Origin: Afipia sp. 1NLS2
GTDB taxonomy: Bacteria; Pseudomonadota; Alphaproteobacteria; Rhizobiales; Xanthobacteraceae
Direction of reading: 5' to 3'
Assembly (NCBI RefSeq): GCF_000178995.1
Contig: NZ_ADVZ01000001.1
Location: 434,001 to 498,000 of the forward strand
DNA length: 64,000 nucleotides
Within the stretch, counting starts at the first letter, position 1, and every line of letters starts with the position of its first letter. A model generated the notes under the pieces. The model had not been told where the DNA came from. It worked only from the letters and a program-made list of their open reading frames with translations, and ran no database searches. The position numbers and the translations under genes are program-made. Shown here piece after piece: positions 35,372 through 44,431 of the stretch.

Positions 35372-36262
35372 TCAGGCCGCTGGCTTCAATTGCTCGAATG
35401 CGCGCCCCACCATACGCTTCAACCATGACCGGTCATCGCGAACGAGGCGAAATCCCAGATTATCGGGCGGCGTACCAGTGCTGCAACCGCCGCCTCGCGC
35501 ATCGCGAATGAACGAGCTGACATAGCTGCGATGCGCACCCTGGACCACGCGCACGCCGCAGTTTGTCGTGGCCTCACCGACAGGGCGATTCTGGGAATCC
35601 AGATCGTGCCGGATGAAGCAGGTATCGGTCCATTCCCAGACATTTCCGGCAACATCCAGCAAGCCATGCTCGTTGATGCCAAAACTTCCGGTCGTACGCG
35701 GCCCGCGGTCACCATTGCGCTCGCGCGCGGATTCCTGCTCGTATTTGGCAAGCCAGCGCTGGCTGAAATCCGTCGTATCGGTTTCGATCGCATCGTCTTT
35801 GGCGCGCGATCCCGCGGCAAAGACCCATTCTTCGTCTGTCGGCAAGCGCCACACTTCGCCGGTCTTCCCGGACAGCCATTGCGCATAGGCGATGGCATCC
35901 TCCCAGCTTACGCCGGTCACCGGAACGTCGGATCGCAGCGAACCAGCCTGTGCGATCACCCGGCAAGCTCCATCCTGCACACAACGGCCGAAGTCCGCTT
36001 CGCTGACTTCTGCTTTCATGATGACCAGTGAATCCGGAAGTCGCGATCGAACCAACGGCGCGTTCACCGGCATCCGGTCGCGGCTGAAATCGCCAGCGAC
36101 GCGATAGGAGAATTCCGCAGGCGCGAGCGTGACGGTTTCAATCGCGGTCACCGCCTGACCCGGAGCGCGATGAAAAGCGAAAGGCGCTCCGGCCGCAGCC
36201 AACGGCAAAAACGAGACCAGTGTGATTTTGAGAAGGGCTTTCGTCGAAAACAGCGTCAGCAT
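35372..36262 (-). CDS. nirV: NirV, formylglycine-generating-enzyme-like protein of the nirK operon
   Basis: A 296-residue protein with a signal peptide (about residues 1-25) and an FGE-sulfatase fold: VSWEDAIAYAQWLSGKTGEV, then WRLPTDEEWVFAA, then GLLDVAGNVWEWTD and a final NLGFRLVRDD. NirV follows nirK in many denitrifiers; its exact role is not settled. It starts 58 bases after nirK. The ATG at 36262 lacks a strong ribosome site but yields the signal peptide. Confidence 0.9.
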   Translation of the reverse strand: MLTLFSTKALLKITLVSFLPLAAAGAPFAFHRAPGQAVTAIETVTLAPAEFSYRVAGDFSRDRMPVNAPLVRSRLPDSLVIMKAEVSEADFGRCVQDGACRVIAQAGSLRSDVPVTGVSWEDAIAYAQWLSGKTGEVWRLPTDEEWVFAAGSRAKDDAIETDTTDFSQRWLAKYEQESARERNGDRGPRTTGSFGINEHGLLDVAGNVWEWTDTCFIRHDLDSQNRPVGEATTNCGVRVVQGAHRSYVSSFIRDARGGGCSTGTPPDNLGFRLVRDDRSWLKRMVGRAFEQLKPAA

Positions 36263-36320
36263 GATATCGGCCCCATCGGCAGTTTCCCGAAGCGGGAAAC
36301 TGCCTGCCTTCATTGCGCTA

Positions 36321-37448
36321 TCAGATGTTCCCTTGAGGCCTTTGCAAGGCACCAAGCTTGTCGGCCGGCTTGATCGGAGACGGCGGCTGAACCTGCTTCA
36401 TCAGATCGTCATCCCACTTGCCATCGACCTTGAATTGCGCGGTCGCGCCAAGCTCCACAGCCTCGATCAGGTTGTGATTCACATATGCGTAGATGCCCGG
36501 CTGGCGGAACGTGTAGAGCGCAGCTCCCGCAGAGCCTCCACGAATGAACCACGTCTCGAGATCCTTCTCGGGCGGATTGGCGAACTTGCCCGTCTCCCAC
36601 ACATAGTCTCCGTGCCCGCCGATCAGATGAGGCCGCGTGTCCCGGTTTGCCTGGGAATGGATGATCAGCACCCTCTCCCCGACTTTGGCCTGAAGGGCGT
36701 TCTTGCCGGTGAGCGAATCGACCCGGCCGTTGAACACTTCATGGGTGGGAATGAGCTTCCGCATCACTTCGACCGTGTCGGGATAGGAATCCCCCGCCGA
36801 TGCATAGGTCTTGTACTTACCCTTGTCATCGCGCGGCACGTAGAAGTCCTGCTCACCGATGTAGTACGCCTTGTCGTAGTGCAGCGGCTTCCCGGTCTCG
36901 TCCTTCAGTCCATCGCGCGGCAGCACCATGACGGCACCGTTCATGCCGGAAACGACATGCCAGGGAATCATCGAGCCGCCCGGCGCGCAGTGATAGACGA
37001 ACACGCCGGCACGAGTTGCCTTCCATCGCAACACCACCTGTTCGCCGGGGTTGATCAACGTCAACGCACCGCCGCCGAGCGCGCCAGTGGACGAATGGAA
37101 GTCGATGTTGTGCGCCAAAGTGTTGGTGCTGGGATTGATCAGCGTCAACTCGACATAGTCGCCCTGATGCACCACCATCATCGGGCCCGGCACCGAGCCA
37201 TTGAAGGTCATGGCATGAATTTTGGTGCCGTCATTGTCGATGACCAGCTCCTTCTCCTGAACCTCCATCCTGAACTGGATGACGCTGGGAGGAGCCTTGG
37301 TGGCCTGTTCATGCGGATGAATGAAAGGCGGCGCGACCAGATTGACCTTGACGTGTGGCAGGGATGACAGTTCGTCCGCCAATGCCGGAGCTGTGACCAA
37401 CAGTGCTGAAACGGCGGCGCAAGCGAGCATTGTACGGCGGGTAAGCAT
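36321..37448 (-). CDS. nirK: Copper-containing nitrite reductase
   Basis: A 375-residue periplasmic enzyme reducing nitrite to NO. The signal peptide (to about residue 24, APALA) contains TRRTMLA, suggesting Tat export. Two cupredoxin domains carry the complete copper set: AHNIDFH (type 1 His, catalytic Asp, type 2 His), YHCAPGG with [10 protein letters not shown] (type 2 His, type 1 Cys, His, Met), and [10 protein letters not shown] plus NHNLIEA (catalytic and type 2 His). GGAGG precedes the ATG. Confidence 0.97.
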   Translation of the reverse strand: MLTRRTMLACAAVSALLVTAPALADELSSLPHVKVNLVAPPFIHPHEQATKAPPSVIQFRMEVQEKELVIDNDGTKIHAMTFNGSVPGPMMVVHQGDYVELTLINPSTNTLAHNIDFHSSTGALGGGALTLINPGEQVVLRWKATRAGVFVYHCAPGGSMIPWHVVSGMNGAVMVLPRDGLKDETGKPLHYDKAYYIGEQDFYVPRDDKGKYKTYASAGDSYPDTVEVMRKLIPTHEVFNGRVDSLTGKNALQAKVGERVLIIHSQANRDTRPHLIGGHGDYVWETGKFANPPEKDLETWFIRGGSAGAALYTFRQPGIYAYVNHNLIEAVELGATAQFKVDGKWDDDLMKQVQPPSPIKPADKLGALQRPQGNI

Positions 37449-37967
37449 GATAACCTCCATCACGGCTTGAATTCCGTAATGGACAATCTGCCGTAAAGCC
37501 TCGCTCCTCTTTGTGGAGCGACAAACTCAAGCAAACTAAAACAATCATTCGTACGATATAATTTTACCGAAAGCCCCGATCGCCGCGCGAACATGAATTT
37601 GAATCAATGACTGCACGGCTGCATTCCCGACAGGGCACGCCGGACCATCATCAAAATTAAGAACGATCAACGCCTGCAATTGCGGCTTGATCCTCGTCAA
37701 CGACAGGATCGCGGATGGTCTAAGACCAACAGACAATCGCCACCATAAAAAGGAGCGTTCAACGGCTCGCGCTCACCCGCGACATGGATCGGTTTACGCA
37801 ACACACGATCCGCCACCTCATGGCAACGCACGTTCGCAGGTCGAGGGAAACGCCGGTTTCGTGGAAACGGCGGGACTTATGGCTCGGCCACGACGAGGGC
37901 CGAATGACCCGACGACCTGGAGGCAATCGGGATGTTACGAAAAGTCCCGGCGCTTAGCAGGGAAAGA
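37449..37967. other. Intergenic region between nirK and tRNA-Val
   Basis: These 519 bases carry the nirK promoter region (FNR-type box at 37511-37524). I see no convincing gene in the rest. The plus-strand frame from 37687 runs antisense through the tRNA and is not a gene. Confidence 0.6.
37511..37524 (-). promoter_or_regulatory. FNR/NnrR-type box upstream of nirK
   Basis: TTGTG-GAGC-GACAA fits TTG-N8-CAA and is centred 69 bases upstream of the nirK ATG. It is less palindromic than the hemN and nnrR boxes. Confidence 0.55.
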
Positions 37968-38042
37968 TGGTGGGCGCGACAGGGATCGAACCTGTGACCC
38001 CTTCCATGTCAAGGAAGTGCTCTCCCGCTGAGCTACGCGCCC
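37968..38042 (-). tRNA. tRNA-Val (GAC)
   Basis: A complete cloverleaf on the minus strand. The acceptor stem GGGCGCG pairs with CGCGCCC, the D arm starts TAGCTCAGC, the anticodon loop is TTGACAT (anticodon GAC), the T arm holds GGTTCGATCC, and the 3' end is A-CCA encoded in the DNA. It lies in the gap between the denitrification island and core genes, a frequent island boundary. Confidence 0.96.
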
Positions 38043-38189
38043 GGTCCAACCCGGTCCATCTGTTCGGGAAGCCGACCCTATATCGATTTGGTCCCAGCGG
38101 CGCAAGCCGCGATGTCCGAAAGTCGCCTAGTCCCTGACCGCCACGGAAGGCCACTATTGGCCATCAAGCGGGATTCGTGGGGTATCAGC

Positions 38190-38642
38190 ATGGGGATTCT
38201 GGAATTTCTCACTCTGGCGGCATTCGCCATCGTCGCCGGGGCGTCGATCGTTTTCCAGGCCGCCGTCAATGCCGACCTGCGCGCGGCCCTCAATTCCGCC
38301 TCGTGGGCGGCTTTCATCAGCTATGTCGGCGGCGCGATCGCGATGGCGGTGTACGTTTTCATCAGCGGCTCGTCCTGGCTGACGGGCGCCGATATCGCCA
38401 AAACCTCGTGGCTGTCATGGTTCGGCGGCCTGTTCGGCGCGGTCTATGTGGTGGCCGCGATCCTGCTTTTGCCGCGGCTCGGCGCGGCCACGCTGCTGGC
38501 GCTGTTCGTCACCGGCCAGATGCTGATGTCGGTCGCGCTCGACCATTACGGCATTCTCGGCGTGCCCCAGCACAGCATCGACCTGCCGCGGCTGGCCGGT
38601 TGCGCCCTCTTGGTGCTCGGGGTGGTGCTGATCCGGGCCTGA
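38190..38642 (+). CDS. DMT-type membrane protein, YdcZ/DUF606 family
   Basis: A 150-residue protein with five hydrophobic segments, starting MGILEFLTLAAFAIVAGASI. This is the half-length EamA/DUF606 type that functions as a dimer; substrate unknown. The upstream in-frame extension to 38088 begins near the tRNA and is not favoured. It is convergent with cpdR. Confidence 0.8.
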   Translation: MGILEFLTLAAFAIVAGASIVFQAAVNADLRAALNSASWAAFISYVGGAIAMAVYVFISGSSWLTGADIAKTSWLSWFGGLFGAVYVVAAILLLPRLGAATLLALFVTGQMLMSVALDHYGILGVPQHSIDLPRLAGCALLVLGVVLIRA

Positions 38643-38645
38643 CTC

Positions 38646-39014
38646 TCAGGCGGCCAGCATCTTGTTCACTTCGCTCACCAATTCGCGCAGATGCACAGGC
38701 TTGGCCAGCACCTTGGCGTTCTTGGGGGCTTCCGAATCGGAATTCAGCGCCACCGCAGCGAAGCCGGTGATGAACATGATTTTGATGTCGGGATCGAGTT
38801 CCGAGGCCCGGCGGGCGAGCTCGATCCCGTCCATTTCCGGCATCACGATATCGGTTAGAAGCATTTCAAAGGGTTCTTCCCGCAACCTCTGATAGGCTGA
38901 CAGTCCGTTGTCGTAGGACGAGACCTGAAAACCGGCATTCTCCAGCGCTTTCACCAGAAAGCGGCGCATGTCGTTATCGTCTTCGGCCAGGAGAATTTTA
39001 TGCTGGATATTCAT
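38646..39014 (-). CDS. cpdR: CpdR-type single-domain response regulator
   Basis: A 122-residue receiver domain without an output domain. The phospho-acceptor is D55 in LLTDIVMPEMDG, with acidic residues D12-D13 and the conserved lysine in AKPVHLREL. FITGFAAVALN is distinctive of CpdR, which in Caulobacter localises ClpXP and triggers CtrA and PdeA proteolysis in the unphosphorylated state. Confidence 0.88.
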   Translation of the reverse strand: MNIQHKILLAEDDNDMRRFLVKALENAGFQVSSYDNGLSAYQRLREEPFEMLLTDIVMPEMDGIELARRASELDPDIKIMFITGFAAVALNSDSEAPKNAKVLAKPVHLRELVSEVNKMLAA

Positions 39015-39198
39015 GGCAGTCGGGAATCCGGGTTGGGAATTTCGGTTGGTTCCCCCATCTGACCGACAGAGGGTAAATTTCGGGTGAAGGTGCCCTCGCT
39101 CTTGCCCGAATGGAAGCCTTTATGGACAATCGGGATGCTGTAGAAAAGGGTGTCACAGCCGGCCACCGTGCCGAGGCGTGGCTACCCGAAGGAGCCCA

Positions 39199-40089
39199 AT
39201 GATCGACGAGTTTGACGACGCAATTTCTCCTCCGTTCGAGATTCACGAACCGGAAACGTGGCGCGCCCCGATCATCTTCAACTCACCCCATTCCGGCTCG
39301 GTCTACCCGGCAGAATTCCTCGCCGCGACGCGCATCGACCACGACATGCTGCGCCGGTCGGAGGATTCCTTCATGGACGAGATCGTCGGCCACCTCGCCG
39401 ACGAGGGCTTTCCGGTGATGCGGGTGCACTTTCCGCGCTGCTATGTCGACGTCAACCGCGAACCCTATGAACTCGATCCCCGGATGTTCGACGACCGGCT
39501 GCCGAGCTTCGCCAACACCCGCTCGATGCGGGTCGCGGGCGGGCTCGGGACCATTCCGCGCGTTATCGGCGACGGGCAGGAAATCTATCGCGAGCGGCTG
39601 TCGGTGAACGAGGCGCTGGCGCGGATCGACCTGCTCTACAAGCCCTATCATCGCGCGTTGCGGCGGCTCGCGACCAAGGCGCAGCAGTTGTTCGGCTACG
39701 CCATCGTCGCGGATTGCCACTCGATGCCATCCGTCGGCGTGTCGCGCGAGGACAAGCGCCGCCCCGACGTCGTGCTCGGCGACCGCTACGGCACCTCATG
39801 CGCGGCGGCGCTCGCCGATACGGTCGAGGACATCTTCACCAACCTCGGCTACAGCGTCGGGCGCAACAAGCCCTATGCCGGCGGCTTCATCACCGAGCAT
39901 TACGGCAATCCCGCAAGCGGCCTGCATGCGATCCAGATCGAGCTCAACCGCGCGATCTACATGGACGAGCGGCGGCGCGAGCGTGGCCCGCAATTCCGGA
40001 AAGTGGCGGCCGATTTCTCCGCATTGGCGGAAGAACTGACAGCATTGCGTTTCGATGCATCCGGCCCGTTCGAGGCAGCGGCGGAATAA
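39199..40089 (+). CDS. N-formylglutamate amidohydrolase family protein
   Basis: A 296-residue zinc hydrolase of the FGase family. NSPHSGSVYP, FPRCYVDVNREPYELD and IVADCHSMPS hold the likely metal and substrate residues, and ITEHYGNP is conserved. The ATG at 39199 with AAGGAG just upstream is preferred over a GTG at 39178. No hut genes adjoin, so the substrate may be another N-acyl amino acid. Confidence 0.88.
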   Translation: MIDEFDDAISPPFEIHEPETWRAPIIFNSPHSGSVYPAEFLAATRIDHDMLRRSEDSFMDEIVGHLADEGFPVMRVHFPRCYVDVNREPYELDPRMFDDRLPSFANTRSMRVAGGLGTIPRVIGDGQEIYRERLSVNEALARIDLLYKPYHRALRRLATKAQQLFGYAIVADCHSMPSVGVSREDKRRPDVVLGDRYGTSCAAALADTVEDIFTNLGYSVGRNKPYAGGFITEHYGNPASGLHAIQIELNRAIYMDERRRERGPQFRKVAADFSALAEELTALRFDASGPFEAAAE

Positions 40090-40658
40090 AGCCGATCCAT
40101 CCCGACGCTCGGCGCGGCTCGAAGCGCATAATTCTGCGTGGCTGGCAGCGGGCTCGATAAAAAACATGCGGGCAAGAAAAAAGGCCACTCGCAAGCGAGT
40201 GGCCTAAGTCTAGGGAGGAAACGCCCAAGGAGGGCAGCAACAGCGCATCGCGCTATCGCGTTGCATCAATATGCATTGCACCGCACCCAAATTCAAGTCC
40301 AATCGTTCAATTAGCCATGCGTTCAGAACATGCCGAAACGGCAAAACTGCACGACGGTTCGCAATAACGACTCTGTGATTTCAATCAGTTATAATGTTAA
40401 CCGCATGGCCGGACAGCAAAATCTTAGACCAAGTTATGAATTATGAAGTCAGTCTTATGACGGCCATTCATGTTGCGGCGCTTGAATAGAATCTTTGCTC
40501 AGAAATTGTGCGCGTTGCGTATTCTTTTGCTGTCCGGCGTTTGCTCCGGGCTACACTCTTTTTCAGGGCGTCGGATTCCGGGACGCTGAACCAGGACTTC
40601 CAGGCAAGGCAGCGACGCGCCGCACAGGCCAAAGCAGCAAACAACAAAAAGGTTCTCC
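40090..40658. other. Intergenic region holding an sRNA and the hisN leader
   Basis: These 569 bases hold a small RNA gene at 40177-40261 (minus). The stretch about 40300-40500 is AT-rich relative to its surroundings and has no gene that I can support. Confidence 0.6.
40177..40261 (-). ncRNA. MmgR/suhB-family small RNA
   Basis: Read on the minus strand this has the build of the rhizobial suhB/MmgR sRNA. A small GCCC-TCCTT-GGGC hairpin is followed by the single-stranded anti-Shine-Dalgarno stretch GTTTCCTCCC, then a ten-pair terminator stem (40183-40192 with 40195-40204) and six Ts (40182-40177). A sigma-70-like promoter sits upstream: TTGAAT (40296-40291), a 17-base gap, then CATATT (40273-40268). 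Length of about 85 nt fits. It lies upstream of an inositol-monophosphatase-family gene, as the suhB RNA name reflects. Such RNAs base-pair with ribosome sites. Confidence 0.75.
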
Positions 40659-41441
40659 GTGACGGTCATCGATTTTACTGCCTTCATCGAACGCCTGGCT
40701 TCGGCCTCCGGCGACACCATCCTGCCGTTCTTCCGCACCTCTCTCGGCATCGACAACAAGAATGCCGGACGCGATCTCGACCCCGTCACCGAGGCGGACC
40801 GCGGCGCGGAAGCGGTGATGCGGCGGATGATCAAGGAGAGCTTTCCCCAGCACGGCATCATCGGCGAGGAATTCGGCACCGAGCGCCCCGACGCCGAATA
40901 TGTCTGGGTGCTGGATCCGATCGACGGCACCAAGTCGTTCATTTCCGGGATGCCGATCTGGGGCACGCTGATCGCGCTCACCCATCGCGGTCAGCCTGCC
41001 TATGGCATGATGCATCAGCCCTATATCGGCGAGCGGTTTTCCGGCGACAACGGCGCGGCACTCTATCAAGGCCGCACCGGCAAACGGAAACTCTCCACCC
41101 GCCGCTGCGCCTCGTTGGCTGAGGCGACATTGTTCACAACGAGCCCCCGCCTGATGAACGACGCCGACCGCGCGCAGTTCTCACATGTCGAGCAGGAAGT
41201 GCGGCTGTCGCGCTACGGCGGCGATTGCTACTCCTATTGCATGCTCGCGGCCGGTCATCTCGATATCGTCATCGAGACCGAGCTGAAGCCGCACGATGTC
41301 GCGGCGCTGATTCCGATCGTGCACGGCGCGGGTGGCATCATGACCACGTGGGAAGGTGAAGGTGCCGAACACGGCGGGCGTATCGTCGCCTCCGGCGACA
41401 AGCGGCTGCACGACACCGTCCTGAAGATGCTGCAGGGCTGA
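40659..41441 (+). CDS. hisN: Inositol-monophosphatase-family phosphatase (histidinol-phosphatase HisN type)
   Basis: A 260-residue Mg-dependent phosphatase. The metal site is visible as GEEFG, then WVLDPIDGTKSF, and KPHDVAALIPIVHGAGG. Length and details fit the HisN subgroup (last phosphatase step of histidine synthesis) better than SuhB, but the two are hard to separate by eye. It starts with GTG at 40659 after AAAAAGG. Confidence 0.8.
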   Translation: MTVIDFTAFIERLASASGDTILPFFRTSLGIDNKNAGRDLDPVTEADRGAEAVMRRMIKESFPQHGIIGEEFGTERPDAEYVWVLDPIDGTKSFISGMPIWGTLIALTHRGQPAYGMMHQPYIGERFSGDNGAALYQGRTGKRKLSTRRCASLAEATLFTTSPRLMNDADRAQFSHVEQEVRLSRYGGDCYSYCMLAAGHLDIVIETELKPHDVAALIPIVHGAGGIMTTWEGEGAEHGGRIVASGDKRLHDTVLKMLQG

Positions 41442-41445
41442 CGCT

Positions 41446-42360
41446 TCACGCCTGCGCGACCGTTTTCAGATAATCCAGAAGCTGCCGCGCCGCCTTCGGC
41501 AGGGCGTGGCCGGCGCGCGTCGCAATCGCCAACTGCCGGTCCGCCCACGGATCGCTGATCCGCACCGCCTTGATCTTCATGGCCTGCGCGCAACGCCGCG
41601 CGGCGATCTCGGGAATGATCGCAACACCCGCGCCCGCCTCCACCAGCCGCCCGATCGCGTCGAACGTCTTGATCCGCGCGCGCATGTTGAGCCGCCGTCC
41701 GAGCCGCGCCGCATGGGCGGCGAGATGATCCTGCAGCGCGGAGCCTTCCGAGAGGCCGACAAAAGGGCGATCCGCGATCCCGGCAAACCCGATCTGCCGC
41801 CGCCGCGCCAGTTCGTCGGTGCGCGCGCAGATCAGCACCAGCCGGTCGCCGCAGAAGCGGAAATGATCGAGTCCTTCGCCCATCGCGCTTTCGACGGCGA
41901 CGCCGATATCGCCGATGCCCGAGGCCAGCGCCAACGCGATATCCGCGCTCTTGCGCTCCTCGACATCGATGCTGATCGCCGGGTGCTTCGCCAGAAACGG
42001 CGCAAGCGTTCGCGGCAGATGCTCGCTGGCCGCCGAGGTGTTGGCGAGGACGTGGATATGGCCCCTGACGCCGCCGGTATAGGACGCGGCCTCGCTGCGC
42101 ATCTCGGCCACCTGATGCAGCACCAGCCGCGCATGATCGAGCAGCTTTTCCCCGGCCGGCGTCAACTTTACGCCGAGCCGCTGCCGCTCCAGCAGGGTGA
42201 CGCCAAGCGCCTCTTCCAGATGCCTGATCCGCGCGCTGGCGGAGGCGAGCGCGAGGCCTGCGCGGCTCGCGGCGCGGGTGATATTGCCCGCCTCGGCCAC
42301 GGCGACGAACAGGTTGAGGTCGATGAGATCGAACGGCCGCACCGGCACCAGCTTTTCCAC
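41446..42360 (-). CDS. LysR-family transcriptional regulator
   Basis: A protein of about 304 residues with an N-terminal winged helix (FDLIDLNLFVAVAEAGNITR, then ASARIRHLEEALGVTLLERQ) and a C-terminal effector domain. It is divergent from the TauE-like gene, the usual arrangement of a regulator and its target. The start is one of the GTGs at 42360, 42348 or 42342; a longer frame upstream is antisense to the TauE gene and is not real. Confidence 0.88.
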   Translation of the reverse strand: MEKLVPVRPFDLIDLNLFVAVAEAGNITRAASRAGLALASASARIRHLEEALGVTLLERQRLGVKLTPAGEKLLDHARLVLHQVAEMRSEAASYTGGVRGHIHVLANTSAASEHLPRTLAPFLAKHPAISIDVEERKSADIALALASGIGDIGVAVESAMGEGLDHFRFCGDRLVLICARTDELARRRQIGFAGIADRPFVGLSEGSALQDHLAAHAARLGRRLNMRARIKTFDAIGRLVEAGAGVAIIPEIAARRCAQAMKIKAVRISDPWADRQLAIATRAGHALPKAARQLLDYLKTVAQA

Positions 42361-42438
42361 CAGCCTTCGGCCTATCCGAAGGCTTTCTCCGTAACCTCCA
42401 GATTGTGCGGAGCCGCCGTCCCGGTCAATGTGCGCGCC

Positions 42439-43194
42439 ATGCTTGACCCGATTCTCTTCGCCATCGCTTTCGTCTTCATGCTTGCCGGATTCGTGAAAGG
42501 CGTGATCGGCATGGCGTTGCCGACCATCGTCATCGGCCTGCTCGCGACCAGCATGCCGCCGGCCCACGCGATCGCCATCGTCATCGTTCCGGCGATCCTG
42601 ACCAACATCTGGCAGACCTTCAGCGGCCCCTATCTGAAGGACATCGTCAGGAGGCTGTGGCCGCTCTTGCTGTGCACCTGCCTCGGCGTCTGGTCGGGCA
42701 TGGGTTTCCTGTCGGGCCCCTACGCGCCTTACGGCACCATCCTGCTCGGCATCCTGCTCGTGGTGTATTCTATCGTCGCCCTGGCGCGCGCCCAGTTCTA
42801 TCTGCCGAAGGGGAAAGAGACGTGGATCGGCGCGGTCTGCGGCTACGTCTCGGGACTGATCGCCGCCGCGACCGGCGTGCAGGCGATCCCGACCATGCCC
42901 TACCTGCAGGCGCTCGGCATGGAACGCGACGAGTTCATTCAGGCGCTCGGCGTGTTCTTCACCACCTCGACCACCGCGATGCTGTTCAACCTGTCGCACG
43001 CGGGCTTTCTCACGCGCGACGTGGCCCTGCCGTCAGCCCTCGGCCTCGCGACGGCGCTGATCGGCATGTATCTCGGCCAAACGCTGCGGCGGCGATTGCC
43101 GCCCGAAACCTTCCGGCGCTGGTTCCTGTATTCGATGATTGCCCTTGGCGCCTATCTGGCGATCAACAAGATCGTGCAGTTGCACCTGCTGTAG
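42439..43194 (+). CDS. TauE/SafE-family membrane exporter
   Basis: A 251-residue protein with about seven or eight hydrophobic helices. LAGFVKGVIGMALPTIVIGL and its second-half counterpart GYVSGLIAAATGVQAIPTMP form the internal repeat typical of TauE/SafE. Members export sulfite, sulfoacetate or other organosulfonates; substrate unknown here. The ATG at 42439 is the natural start. Probably controlled by the divergent LysR protein. Confidence 0.87.
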   Translation: MLDPILFAIAFVFMLAGFVKGVIGMALPTIVIGLLATSMPPAHAIAIVIVPAILTNIWQTFSGPYLKDIVRRLWPLLLCTCLGVWSGMGFLSGPYAPYGTILLGILLVVYSIVALARAQFYLPKGKETWIGAVCGYVSGLIAAATGVQAIPTMPYLQALGMERDEFIQALGVFFTTSTTAMLFNLSHAGFLTRDVALPSALGLATALIGMYLGQTLRRRLPPETFRRWFLYSMIALGAYLAINKIVQLHLL

Positions 43195-43209
43195 GTCGGC
43201 AGGCGTATC

Positions 43210-44154
43210 CTAGAACAGCGGCGTGCCGGGAACGAAGGCGTCGAACGCGGCCCAGAACTGGGCGCGGTAGCGATCCTGCTCCTGCAGGATCTCGTGTTTC
43301 GCCCCCGCGATCACAAGATGCGATCCGGTTCGCAGATGATAAGCGAACTCCTCGATCGCCGCCGTGGACACCACGGTGTCATGGCTCGCCGCAATCAGCA
43401 GCAACGGCTGGCGAATGCGCGAGGGATAGGTCGTCGCGCGGAAGCCGAGGATGGTGCGGAACGCGGCATCGGTCCACCCGACCGTCGGCGAGGCGATGCC
43501 GAGCGTCGGGTCTTCCTCCAGAATAGAAGCATTGCGCGCATAGCGCACCGGATCGCTCGTCACCGGATTCTCCGCAAACGGCCCGGTGCCGACCAGCTTA
43601 CTGCTGCCGCCCGGAATGTAGTTTCCGCCCATCCCGGCAAACCGCATGGTGCGGATCAAAGTGCGGATCGGCCAGCCGGTCGTGCGGCCCGGCAGGTCGA
43701 TCATCGGCGCGGTCATCACGATACGGTCGAACCAGCGCGAACCGCCATGCAGCACCCGCAACAGCACCGCGCCGCCCATCGAATGCGCCAGCGCGAAATA
43801 AGGCGGCGGGCAGTCCGGCATCACCACCTGCTGCACGAAAGCGGCGACGTCGGCCTCATAATCCCTGAAGCTACGGACATAGCCCTTGCGGTAGTCGCTC
43901 AACTGCCGCGCCGAATGGCCTTGGCCCCGCCAGTCGATCATCGCAACCGCAAAGCCCCGCGCGCGCAGATCGCGCACCGTCTCGAAATATTTCTCGATGC
44001 ACTCGCCGCGCCCGGTGAAGACACAGACCGTGCCCTTGCGCCCGGCGGGCGGCGCCCATCGCGCGAAACGCAACTCCACGCCGTCGCGGGCCTTGATGGT
44101 GCCGGAAACGACATCGTCCGGCACCGGATTGGCAGGAATGGAAAGCAGCGTCAT
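43210..44154 (-). CDS. Alpha/beta hydrolase, lysophospholipase L2 / monoacylglycerol lipase type
   Basis: A 314-residue serine hydrolase. The nucleophile elbow is AHSMGGAVLL, the acid is in IAASHDTVVS, and the histidine is in IAGAKHEILQE. DWRGQGHSARQ is typical of PldB-like lipases. The ATG at 44154 gives the usual N-terminus. Confidence 0.85.
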   Translation of the reverse strand: MTLLSIPANPVPDDVVSGTIKARDGVELRFARWAPPAGRKGTVCVFTGRGECIEKYFETVRDLRARGFAVAMIDWRGQGHSARQLSDYRKGYVRSFRDYEADVAAFVQQVVMPDCPPPYFALAHSMGGAVLLRVLHGGSRWFDRIVMTAPMIDLPGRTTGWPIRTLIRTMRFAGMGGNYIPGGSSKLVGTGPFAENPVTSDPVRYARNASILEEDPTLGIASPTVGWTDAAFRTILGFRATTYPSRIRQPLLLIAASHDTVVSTAAIEEFAYHLRTGSHLVIAGAKHEILQEQDRYRAQFWAAFDAFVPGTPLF

Positions 44155-44295
44155 GAAGGGAAAACCAGACGGGATGGCACGAATGTTAACGGGTCGGAAC
44201 GCGCCGGAAAACTCGCCGCAGCCCCTCTTGAACACGTTTTCTGCTTCACCCATATCAGTTTCGTGCAGGCCAGTTAAGGCTGCACGCAGAACGAA

Positions 44296-44431
44296 AACCC
44301 GGCCAATCCGGCGGGTTGTCTGCTCTTTGGAAAAAGAGCCGCGCGTTGTGCTTGCGAGACAAACCTTCCGGCCGACAGCCGGAATCCCTCTCGTGTCATA
44401 CGCGCCGGTCGCTCAATGGAGGACTAACATG
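44296..44431 (+). promoter_or_regulatory. ROSE-type RNA thermometer before hsp20
   Basis: The leader contains three hairpins: AACCCG with CGGGTT (44296-44317), CTCTTT with AAAGAG (44323-44338), and TTCCGGC with GCCGGAA (44366-44384). The last stem pairs GTC-CTC (44408-44414, with bulged G44411) to the ribosome site GAGGAC (44419-44424). The conserved ROSE motif U(U/C)GCU is present as TCGCT at 44409-44413. Such elements melt at heat shock and free the start of small heat-shock genes in Bradyrhizobium. Confidence 0.75.

Noticed and set aside
37687-38031. A 114-codon frame ending in a peptide with DRTCDPFHVKE
   Set aside because: That ending is the well-known artefact of translating the antisense strand of a tRNA gene; it overlaps tRNA-Val(GAC).
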